64,000 bases of DNA, from NCBI RefSeq assembly GCF_003573695.1, contig NC_039358.1:230591560-230655559 (forward strand), in the 5' to 3' direction. A program made the translations under genes and the position numbers. Source of the DNA: Papaver somniferum (lineage: Eukaryota; Streptophyta; Magnoliopsida; Ranunculales; Papaveraceae). The notes beneath the pieces were generated by a model. The model saw nothing but the letters and a program-made list of their open reading frames with translations, did not search any database and had not been told where the DNA came from. Positions within the stretch are counted from its first letter, which is position 1. Every line of letters begins with the position of its first letter. This document shows positions 55,761 to 64,000 of this stretch, in pieces.

Positions 55761-58537
55761 CTAGGTGTTCTTGCGAGCTAACTTTGCTACCTTCGCAGAA
55801 GTTTCAATCATCTCGTCCATGTCAGCATTCAAATCACTGACCTCATTCTTCAGGTGAGAAACCTCTGTGCGAAATTCATCCCTTTCACGGGAAAGGAGAA
55901 GGACTTGGCTCTTATGACGATCTTCGGATTCTGCAAAACCAAACAAAACTATATCAGAAACTAGAAGTTTGACATAATCAATAGTATTCCGCACTGCACC
56001 TAAAGCTACCTTCCATTTGCAAGATAGTGGTGTTCAAAGTTTCTTGGACGTCGGTATGCAAATGATATATCCTGGAGATCGCTAGATCCGACTCGTGAAG
56101 TTGAACACATAACTCGTGGTAGGCATTGTCCCAACCTTTACCGTGACCCGACTTTGAGGTATCTTTGTCAGACTGAATGACAATAGCACCCTTGTTCTTG
56201 CGAGAATCTGTGGACTTGGCTTGAGAAGGAGATTTGATAAACTTTGGACGAGATGAGTTATCTCACTGAGCTTGAAGAAGTTCCACTTTCTTCTTCAGAC
56301 AGTCGATTTCTTCGTTTAAACCAGCTACCTTATTACGATATTTGCAAAGATCAACAACGAGTTTAGCTTTACTATTGATCACACGCTCGTTATCTTCTTC
56401 CAGTATCCTATAGGAAATGAATGACGAGGAATGAAGGTTCCTCGAAGTAGTGAGGGAGTTGCTGACCCGTTGAAGTTCAAACCTAAGACGCTCATTCTCG
56501 TCGTGAAGATGATAATTCAATTCATCGTTACGAGAATAATCAATAGACAGGCGGTCCACTTGTGAAAAAAGAGTCTCGACCTTCTCATTCAAAATCAGGT
56601 TCTCGGACACATAGCAATCATTTTGGGTCACGAGGTTCAGATTCTCAGCACGAATATCTTCTAGCGAGGCAGATGCTTCGGAGGAATCCATTTGGCATTG
56701 CATACTACGAGCTTGACGAAATACAAAATAAGAAAATAACAGAAGTAAAAGCCAAGACAAAGAACAATTCTGCGAGGGGAAGAAACTTACTTAGAAGTTT
56801 CTCTATCTTCTGACTCTGCTTGCTGGAATGCTCTTTTTCCTCTTGAACCTCCTTTGTCAAAACTTTGATTTGAGCCTCGTCCCTTTTTGCTTTCTCGCGA
56901 ACAAGTCTAATTTCCACGAGGCTGGCCATGTGACGGTGAACCTCCTACGAATTGAAGAATCGAAATTCAAGAGATGAACCTCGGGAAAGAAAGAAGACAC
57001 AACGGGAAAACCATAAACGGCTCACCTGGTTCATTAAAGCTGAATGTTGTTGGAGAGACAAGTTCATGGAGGCATTTAGCATTACAGATGATTCTTGAGA
57101 AAGGAAATCATCAGCACTAAAGGTCACCGGAGATTCTAAGGAACGAGACCTCATGGCTGGGTCTTCGCGAGCTTTGTCGTAGACCTCTTGAAGAAACTTC
57201 ATTTCGGGATCATAGAGCGGATTAGACAGCACCGCTGGAGCCGCATGTTTCTTCTTCTCTGTGGACTTCTTCAAGCGCTCAACCTTGGGATGAACAGGAG
57301 GATCAACTACTTGGGGAGAAGGAGTTGTGCGAGGCTGAGAAGGTTGAAGCTTGGGAGGGTAGAGAGACTTGTAAGTACGGCTGAACTTGGAACTGTGGTC
57401 AAAGCAGCCAGATCCAAGACCTTTCGTTGCCTTTTAGACCCGCCAGAAGAGGGGACACCAGTCTGCGAGATATCAAGTTCGTCATGAAAGATGGGTAAAA
57501 GGATGAAATATGCGAAATAACAATAATGACGAAGTAAAGACACCTGAGAAGAAGGAGGAGGTGGAACGGGATGATCACGCCTTTTTCGTCCCTTGGTAGA
57601 CTCAAGAACAGGTTGCTTCGCAAGGAGAGTGTCATCCTGTGAAGGTTAGAAGGTCAGAATTTAAAGATATCCCGAGAGAAAATAATAGGCGAGGTAGATA
57701 CCTGTTTGGGAGTTGAAGACTCGGTAGTAACAATCTTTTCCTCACACGTCTTGAGGAGACCAGTGGCAGGCATCACGAACTGAAAGAAAGGGGAACATGA
57801 GAACAAATCGGGCCCCAGAACGAAATAAATCATAAGGAAGAAAGTCATACCTCGGCTAGCACATACCACCGAAATTTCCAAGGATCGCAACCAGCGAGAT
57901 AACAATGTATAGGAAGAGGGCCTTGGAGAGGAGCCCCCTTCTCATCAAAACCCCAAACAAAAGTACCACCAACCACCAGAGGAAACCTCGCCCAATCATC
58001 ATCACAAGAGAAGCGAAGTTGAGAATCCACATCTAACGGAAGAGCTTTGGTCGGAGCCACAACAACATTTCGAACAAAATCAATGCCCCACTCCTGGTAC
58101 TCTCTCATACTGGTGATTTTAGCATAATAGTTGGCCACGAAAGAGTCCACGTTAAAGTCGTGAGAATCGAATTCTTCTGCTGTTGATGGAACTTGTGAAG
58201 TACCATTACCTGAGAAAACCCTGAACTCGTTGGAGATGCGAATTGCGTTACCAGAGAGTTGGAAAACCCCACACTGCAGTTTACTCAGAATCTCAAGAAA
58301 GATGGGGTTAGAAGGGTCGTAAAGCGGGAAAGATAATCCATCCCTCAGTTGGCCCACAATCAAAATATCTGACTGAATCCATCTGTAGTTCAGTTCCATG
58401 TCTTCAGTAGCAGTAATATATGGACTCACAGAAGAATCAACAGCAGGAGTTAGGGTTAAACCCATCTTTTGAAAATCCTCTTGGAACTCCTCAAAGGATT
58501 TGAGTGACGCAGTTGTGAAAATATTCTTGGGAGCGAT
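55761..58537 (-). pseudogene. Tat-C antisense gene, at least seven exons
   Basis: Exons by frame and GT-AG signals are 58537-57851, 57779-57702, 57636-57544, 57462-57026, 56944-56791, 56704-56010 and 55930-55761. Exon 1 is the N-terminal domain: SFPLYDPSNPIFLEILSK, FQLSGNAIRISNEF, FVANYYAKI, DDWARFPLVVGGTFVWG and CYLAGCDPWKFRWYVLAE. Exons 3 and 4 are basic (TKGRKRRDHP, GGSKRQRKV), likely nuclear-localising. Exons 5-7 are coiled coil (EKAKRDEAQIKVLTKEVQEE, ENERLRFELQRV, HLKNEVSDLNADMDEM). The start by homology with Tat-A is ATC instead of ATG at 58537; an alternative ATG lies at 58618. A frameshift near 57395 and a TGA near 56267 also suggest decay. TATTTATA at 58680-58673 could be the promoter. 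Function unknown; PF04195-like ancestry is only a guess. Confidence 0.75.
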
Positions 58538-58672
58538 GGTAAGAAAAAGAGAGTAGAAGTCGGGAAGGGTAGCAACAATGGCAGAATATGAAGAAAAATG
58601 CAAAAACCAGATTAACACAGAGAAAAAGAAGGAAGAAAAGGAAAAGAAACCCCAGACTTAAGTCAGGTTGGA

Positions 58673-58680
58673 TATAAATA
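58673..58680 (-). promoter_or_regulatory. candidate TATA box of the Tat-C antisense gene
   Basis: TATTTATA on the minus strand, about 140 bases before the start of the N-terminal domain and about 185 bases inside from the 3' LTR. Confidence 0.45.
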
Positions 58681-58865
58681 GCGTAGAGAAGATGACTTGC
58701 TTGGCGGGTTGACGACACGTTCGAGGTATATTAACTGGCAATAGACGGTTACCCAGAGAACGTGGTCACGTGGACGCAGGAAAGTGGAGAACGTGGCTTC
58801 AAGGAAATCCAAAACGGTTCTTATTCCATTCTCGAACGGCTCGAATAGAATAAGATAAGGAAAAA

Positions 58866-59527
58866 TCTGGGTACACGAAATAGGTTCACCACGTGTCGGA
58901 CATAAAGGGAAGAAGTATGTCTAGAGAATCTCACTTAACGATCCCAGTTAGGGACTTGTAAATTTAAATGTCAGAGTTACCACGTCACCGGTCAACCTCG
59001 CGAAGTAGAAAAGGAATGCGAAAAGACTTACACGAAGAATATAAGTTACGAAAGACCAAGTTAGAGTACCCAACAAGATATCAACGACGAAGTAGAACAG
59101 GCGAAGTACAATAACTTGGAAAAAAAAGATAACCTGCAAAGTAAATATATTGGAGAGCAAGAAAAGAGACAGGTGTCCCGACAAACCATGTTAACATAGC
59201 GAAAGAAGGGGAAAAACTTTATGGAAAATGGCCTGGGCGAAGTATAAAGCGCTCCCGAAAGAATTCGGCGAAGTAAAATGAGATGTACCCCATTAGGGTT
59301 GATTGGTTTATAAATATAGGTCCTTGGGCAAGGCAAGGGGGATCGGATTTTGGAGAGAAAAAAGAGCATAGTGTGGAGAGTGAGATTAGGGTTTCCTTGT
59401 GTTCAAGAACTTGCATTTTGTTTCCTTAGAATTCATCAATAAAATTTTTCTAGTTTATATTACTTAACATGTCTTAGATCTTGGTCATTTTCCTTTTGGG
59501 TGTATTACTGGATTTCCAGTAGTTACA
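58866..59527 (+). repeat. Tat-C 3' LTR
   Basis: Starts TCTGGGTACACGAAATAGG (the first G of TG changed to C) and ends CAGTAGTTACA, with TATAAATA at 59309-59316. It is highly similar to the 5' LTR. Confidence 0.93.
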
Positions 59528-59879
59528 CCAGGCATACCTAATTAGATCATTTCTAGTTACTCTTGCCTCTTAGCTTATTAAATTCATGAAAAATAAAGAA
59601 AACAATCTTAACTTCTTTGCAGGTCCATGCAAAACTAGTATCTAGCTATCACTGCAATTCTGTTCATGGATAGAATCCTCATGTCCCAAATTACAAACAT
59701 GAAAAAGATCTGAAACTAAAATCGGATATCCGTCCCATGCTACCTAAACTCTGCTGAATCTTCTCAACTATATAACCATAGTTGTGTAATAGTACAAATG
59801 TTTCAGCGTCAATTCCTGGCTAATAAGCTTGCGTTCAACCTTCATAGCTAATAAACTCATTCTTTTATTATCCGATATC

Positions 59880-60053
59880 CAGTGGCGGAGCAAGAAAATT
59901 TTTCGAAGGGGGGGACTAAAAATAATTTTGTTGAAATATTAGGATTTAGGTGGGCTAAATGCTAAATATAAGGAAAAATGAAGGGTGAATATATGATTTT
60001 TAAAAATTTAGGGGGCTAGAGATAGGGTTAGTCAACTCGTGGCTCCTCCACTG
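59880..60053. mobile_element. 174-bp hAT-type MITE
   Basis: Starts CAGTGGCGGAGCAAG and ends GTGGCTCCTCCACTG, imperfect inverted repeats of hAT form. The flanking 8-mers CCGATATC (59872-59879) and CCAATATC (60054-60061) differ at one base, an 8-bp target duplication as hAT transposases make. No coding capacity. Confidence 0.88.
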
Positions 60054-60408
60054 CCAATATCTGTCCCCCTATCCCCTTCGTCTCCCTTAGCTAGATTTTG
60101 CATGAGGCTCGTTGGTAAGATAGCACGGCAACCTATTCAATTAATGTAGTGGTAAGCTGTTGGAGCTTCGCTTCTTCCAACTAGCTTCTTGTAATAATAT
60201 TTTTAATTGATAAAGTAAAATGAAGTTAATAATAAAAAAAAGTTTATCTATGAACGGTTAAAAATTGAATGATTTTTTTAGTATTCGGCTTTGTCGTATT
60301 CAATTGATGAACTGTTTTCCATTTTATGCATGTTGAGCAGTCTCACTGCATCAAAAACCAACAAAATTTCGATGAGATTTTTTTTTCCTCCTGGGAGTTA
60401 CTTATTTT

Positions 60409-61038
60409 GATGTGGTTAAGAAGAAAATCCCAGACCAATTTTCTATGTCTGCAAGAGATTCCATCTTGTGGCAGTGCAATCGTGTTAAGCATGCTCAAGA
60501 CTATTTATTGGTTGTTCCCATTAGTGGGCTCATTCAATGCATTGGACCCAGACAGTTCAGAGATGTGCTTTGTTATCGTCTTGGCATCCCACTTTTTATT
60601 GAGAATAGCTTGTGCCCAAGTTGTAACAAATCCATGGATATGTTTTGGGATCACGCGCTTCATTGTGCTAAGAATATAGGCCCTAAGTTTCGTCATGATT
60701 TTGTTCGTGATATAGTCTTTGACATTTGTTACAAAGCTGGTGTGCCTGCGCGTAAATAAGTTTCTCTCAGTTTTCTGACAGATGATGACAAAGATTTGAA
60801 ACCTACTGATATTCTTGTGCTCAATTGGGAAAATTGACAAAATGTTTGTATGGATATCATAGATGTCTCGCCTGTTGCTGGTGAAGGAGTTCGTTCATTT
60901 GTCCCGGGGAAAGCTATATCCAGTGCGGTTTCACGTAAACACACCAAATATTTGGACAAATGTATTTCTCATGGCCATGGTTTGGGGGTCTTAGATTTCT
61001 CTACTTTAGGGAAACTTGGTGTTTTTTCAAACGTCTAA
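60409..61038 (+). pseudogene. C-terminal part of a non-LTR retrotransposon reverse transcriptase gene
   Basis: The frame at 60412-60757 reads FRDVLCYRLGIPLF, then CPSCNKSMDMFWDHALHC (C-x2-C...H-x4-C zinc pattern) and KFRHDFVRDIVFDICYKAG and stops. In the same style, 60765-61020 reads SFLTDDDKDLKPTDILVLNW, VCMDIIDVSPVAGEGVRSF and HTKYLDKCISHGHGLGVLDF. Plant genomes carry many proteins with this zinc-plus-P-D-I-x-V module after a reverse transcriptase domain; it resembles a restriction-like endonuclease (P-D...D). The reverse transcriptase itself is missing, and stops at about 60757 and 60836 break the frame. The clade is not certain. Confidence 0.65.
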
Positions 61039-61539
61039 AGAATTGTTTAATTAGTAATGACGCTAGTAGTTATTCAAAAAGGTGTTGGTGCCCAACTTGT
61101 TGCTAGATTGCCAGCCAAAAGCTTTGTATGAGATATTTACTTAATTAATTATTATTTTAGGAAACAAATATATTTCATTTGAGTGCCAATTCTTGCAATA
61201 TGCATAAGTCAGCAAAATAGAGTTCGTGGTAATTAACATTTTTCTTGAATCAGATAGGTTGAGCCACTTTTGGATTATATTCAGTGGGCTAAATCTATGG
61301 GCCTATTCTGCTTCACTGACGAGGTAAAGCCGCAATCTACATAGGGCAAACATTAGGGTTTAGTTCTTCTTAACCTTGATAAGGGCACATGTTAGGGTTA
61401 AGGATGTAGTTATAAACTTAAAAATAAACAAGCTATGTAGAGAAATGTTGTTTCTCTTACTCAGCCGTTTTCTCTCTCTCACCAAAACTTATTTAATCTC
61501 TGTGATCCAAAACCCTTTTTATTCTAATTTTCTCTGGTT
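61039..61539. other. gene-free stretch
   Basis: AT-rich with a leader-like TTTCTCTCTCTCACC near 61470. No gene or element end that I can define. Confidence 0.35.
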
Positions 61540-61846
61540 GGATTAGATCTGTGCTTCACTGAACGGATTACTCGGATAATGTTGAACGGATTACTCGGAT
61601 GATGTTGATGATGATCCGCACATACAAAATCAAAGAAACCACCACTAGCATAATGATTTCTCCTCAAGCATAATGATTTTTCCTCTCAAACATTGCTCTT
61701 CTTCAACATTTTCATTTGTAGATAAGTAGGTGTTTAAAATGAGGTTTTGATAGCCTATATAAATATTTGTTGGAGGATATTTGTTCACCCAACATGAGGT
61801 GGTATACGGGGGAAGCAACTCCTAATTTTATTACTCGGATGATGTT
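61540..61846 (+). repeat. uninterrupted copy of the repeat that received the LINE and MITE
   Basis: Inverted counterpart of 4676-4739 plus 8901-9140. It has no LINE and no MITE, and contains about 100 bases lacking in the other copy (from CATAATGATTTCTCC). GGATTACTCGGATAATGTTG and GGATTACTCGGATGATGTTG form a local tandem duplication, with a third copy of the word near 61832. Confidence 0.82.
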
Positions 61847-63100
61847 GATGAACGATCACAATCAAGTGATGTAAGGCATGATGATGGTACTTCAATCTCA
61901 GATTTTTCTTGCTTCTCTCATGGATTACACCCCCAGTGTAAGGTAAACCTTTTACCTTTCTTATCTTTCTTTAAATTCTTCGATGGTAACCAATGTTTAA
62001 TCATCGGTAAAAATGAAGTTATGGAGAGGAAAATCATGTTCTCTTTGAAACTGTAAACCTTCGGTCTCAACAAAGTAAATGAATTCGAGTTCGCCAAAAA
62101 CCCGATCTTCCCTATTCCACCTTCTTTGATTTTACCAAATTAAATTTCGAATTACTAATCAAGAAATGATTTGGGTTTTTTCCCCAGATGTCTAATCTGA
62201 ATTTCATTTGAAGACTAGAAACTCAAATCTATAATTTTCATAATGTCTCATTTTCAGTTTTAGTTAATTTTACGTAGTTAGATGTAATTATGTCGAAAAA
62301 GCAATTTGATTTTGCTAGGAAACTTATCACTTCTACCTTCTCCAAATAATTGATCTTCAGTTTTCGCTATGGAAGTAGTGCAGCTTATGTGTTTGAAAAA
62401 TTCAGCCAGATACAGTTCTCTCTAAAGTCTTTGTAGAAATGCCTATGAAGTTTTTGTGACAATGCCCAGGAGAGCAATGAGACAGATGTCCACCCTCTTT
62501 TACATATCAGTGACGTGAATTGATAGTTAGAAATGATTGTTAGACAAGTGATTTACTGATATTGTCCACCTAAGGAGTAAAGATTTCGTTTAATTCTGTT
62601 GTTTTCATGGACTTATTTTTTATTCAAATTTTCTGTTAACTTATATGACGGATTTTGATTTCCTTTCTTTGTTTCATTTGTGGATGAGTTCAATGCAAGG
62701 TCAAGTTTCGGGTATTCATCCATGTTGGAGTCCGAGAATAATTGAGATAGCTCGACTAGGACACCTAAAGAGATGCATGTAACATTATTGTCGGCTCAAG
62801 AGCTTGATGTAGTTGGGTTCATACTGTGTAAGCAATTTTTTTGTTTTGTTTTACTGGCTTGATAAGTTTGAATGTAGTAAATGACTACATTTTTAAGCAT
62901 GTTTTAATTTAGACCTGCATATATGCCGAAGGATCAGATACTCCGGTTATCTAGTAACATAGTAACATATGAATATAAAGAATTGTGGCCAAGACTTGGA
63001 TTTGGAGGGCTTTTCTCCTTTGATCTCATATGAGCTTATCTACTAGCATGGATATGTAAAAAACTCTTCTTTTTGTGGTGTCAAGTATTTGGGAACTAAT
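61847..63100. other. intergenic, two weak exon-like islands
   Basis: 61847-61942 is open (SQSSDVRHDDGTSISDFSC) and ends CAGTGTAAG/GTAAAC, like an exon. 62680-62830 has a weaker open stretch. Neither matches a family I know. Otherwise intron-like T-rich sequence. Confidence 0.3.
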
Positions 63101-63574
63101 TGTAGGAGTTAAATATCGCACATATTAGTAACTACGCGAAATGAAGTATACAAAATAAGCAAGAGTATCACACACAGCAAATTGAGATGTCACATCAGAT
63201 GATGTCAGCAAAATCACGGGTAAAGTGTGAGGAGTTATGCGAAGATGTAAGATATGCGAAGATGAGCGATTGTATATGAGCGAATATATCGCACAGAGAT
63301 CCCGAAAATAAAGGGATTCTTAGCTGTCGTCCACTATGTAAAACCCTATATAAAGAAGAGAGTAGTTGTATTGTAAAGGATTCGAACAAGAGCTTGTAAG
63401 AGAGATTGTAAGAGAGAGAAAGTGAGTTTAGTCTACAAAAGTGTTATTGTAAGTTTTCATCAATCTTGTAAATAATCTGAATATATTCAATCAATAAGAT
63501 AATTTCCCATGATGATTACATAGAGAAACTATTAGGTTAAGTGGAGTGTAGTTGTAAGATTTCTTACAACTAGA
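63101..63574 (+). repeat. Tat-D 5' LTR
   Basis: About 474 bp from TGTAGGAGTTAAATATCGCA to TTACAACTAGA, with TATATAAA at 63347-63354. The end is set by comparison with Tat-A (CTACA before the PBS). Confidence 0.85.
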
Positions 63575-63664
63575 TTTTTAGCGCTAGAAACAGCTGTGGA
63601 TTGATAAATCCTGGTAATAGACCTGAAATTCAAAGAAAAATGAAGGAAGAATCATAAAAGACTA

Positions 63665-64000
63665 ATGAAGACAGCAAGAATCATACCAGTTCAAGAAAGA
63701 GGCAGAGATATACAGTGTCATAACATAACTAAGGTATCAATTTCTGAAGCAGATTTCCAAGCGAAGGTAACCGGGAAAATTCATAAAAGAAATCATGAAG
63801 GAAAGAAAATTGAAACGATGAAGTTAGAATTACCATTACAGGATTGGGAAAAGGTGAAGATGTCCTTTGCGGCAGATGAAATTACAGAAGAAGACTTACA
63901 ACAAATACATCAATTGGTAATCACAGTCACAATCGAGCGAGAAAAAGTTATTGCACAACAGAGGACATTTGAAGGATGGGCGATTGATAAGACATTGATA
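63665..64000 (+). CDS. Tat-D pre-protease/protease frame, open to the window end (partial)
   Basis: The ATG at 63665 opens MKTARIIPVQERGRDIQCHN, followed by KVTGKIHKRNHEGKK, LPLQDWEKVKMSFAADE, QLVITVTIEREK and FEGWAIDKTLI, which should run directly into the protease D-T-G. It has no stop in 112 codons, unlike the other elements here. It aligns with the first frame of Tat-B (GRIHKRNFEGRK, PFKDWEKKKITFMAAK, LVVTVPITRKK) and with the linker after the knuckle in Tat-A and Tat-C. A 7-codon-or-shorter upstream ATG frame lies just before it. The clean, ATG-led, gag-less start suggests an architecture that has functioned, not a broken copy. Confidence 0.8.
   Translation, partial: MKTARIIPVQERGRDIQCHNITKVSISEADFQAKVTGKIHKRNHEGKKIETMKLELPLQDWEKVKMSFAADEITEEDLQQIHQLVITVTIEREKVIAQQRTFEGWAIDKTLI

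Larger units (their letters stand above)
49404..59527 (+). mobile_element. Tat-C: Ty3 (Tat-type) LTR retrotransposon, gag-pro only, with antisense gene
   Basis: LTRs are 49404-50060 and 58866-59527, with target duplication CCAGG at 49399-49403 and 59528-59532. The PBS-like TTTTGGCGTCTAGAAACAGG follows the 5' LTR, and a purine-rich tract GATAAGGAAAAA precedes the 3' LTR. The interior holds a long gag, knuckle, protease-like domain, charged tail, the conserved non-coding block and a multi-exon antisense gene. There is no reverse transcriptase, RNase H or integrase anywhere in it. The overall plan equals Tat-A, although the LTRs are longer and different in sequence, so the pol-less plan is not a single accident of one copy. 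Confidence 0.93.
63101..64000 (+). mobile_element. Tat-D: gag-less Ty3 (Tat-type) retrotransposon, cut by the window end
   Basis: The 5' LTR is followed by the PBS-like TTTTTAGCGCTAGAAACAG and, 91 bases after the LTR, the pre-protease frame. Gag is absent at the place where Tat-A and Tat-C carry over 2 kb of it. The LTR is related to that of Tat-A (TGTAGGAGTNAAATATCGCA, CCCTATATAAAG), while the coding start is of the Tat-B type. The rest lies outside the window, so the presence of pol is not shown. Confidence 0.85.

Noticed and set aside
49404..59527. Hidden reverse transcriptase or integrase in Tat-C
   Set aside because: No Y-x-D-D, RNase H, HHCC or D-D-E motif found on either strand between the protease and the 3' LTR.

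Overview
The window is nuclear DNA of a flowering plant. A three-exon cation/H+ exchanger of the plant CHX family, captured fragments of ordinary plant genes with GT-AG introns, and several classes of plant transposable element all point that way. A eudicot is likely, but the species cannot be named from the sequence. Very little is host gene. Apart from one apparently intact CHX gene and a decayed DUF3444 (DnaJ-associated) gene, almost everything is transposon, much of it nested.

Layout: 0.3-0.8 kb DUF3444 pseudogene (+). 1.0-3.8 kb CHX gene (-). 4.7-8.9 kb an L1-type LINE, followed by a 93-bp MULE-like MITE with a perfect 9-bp target duplication and a second, truncated LINE tail. 9.4-15 kb old repeats with hAT-, CACTA- and Helitron-like ends. 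15.0-19.8 kb a CACTA transposon (CACTA-I, target duplication CGA) carrying pieces of a DRP2 dynamin gene and a succinyl-CoA ligase beta gene. About 20.8-21.4 kb a Ty1/copia remnant. 22.0-48.8 kb a Ty3 retrotransposon of the Tat type (Tat-A, target duplication CAAGC). Its 5' LTR holds a second gene-carrying CACTA element (CACTA-II, target duplication TCT; eIF5B and an At4g15545-like gene). Its gag holds a solo LTR (target duplication ACCTA), and its antisense gene holds a complete second retrotransposon (Tat-B, target duplication AAGAT). 49.4-59.5 kb a third element, Tat-C (target duplication CCAGG). 59.9-60.05 kb a hAT MITE. 60.4-61.0 kb the tail of a non-LTR reverse transcriptase gene. 61.5-61.85 kb an inverted copy of the segment that received the LINE and the MULE-MITE. 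From 63.1 kb a fourth retrotransposon, Tat-D, cut by the window end.

The most interesting pattern is in the four Tat elements. Tat-A and Tat-C carry gag and a protease-like region but no reverse transcriptase, RNase H or integrase. Tat-B, and Tat-D as far as visible, lack gag and start directly at the protease side with their own ATG; Tat-B then carries RT, RNase H, a second (archaeal-type) RNase H and integrase. In the three complete elements the sense genes converge on a conserved non-coding block of roughly 0.5-0.6 kb. Facing them, and starting near the 3' LTR, is an antisense, intron-containing gene for a basic, coiled-coil, acidic-tailed protein. In Tat-A and Tat-C this gene has an additional conserved N-terminal domain that Tat-B lacks. 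This looks like a split Gag-carrier/Pol-carrier retrotransposon family sharing an antisense gene and an RNA-like cis block. Splicing, function and the partnership itself are inferred from sequence only.
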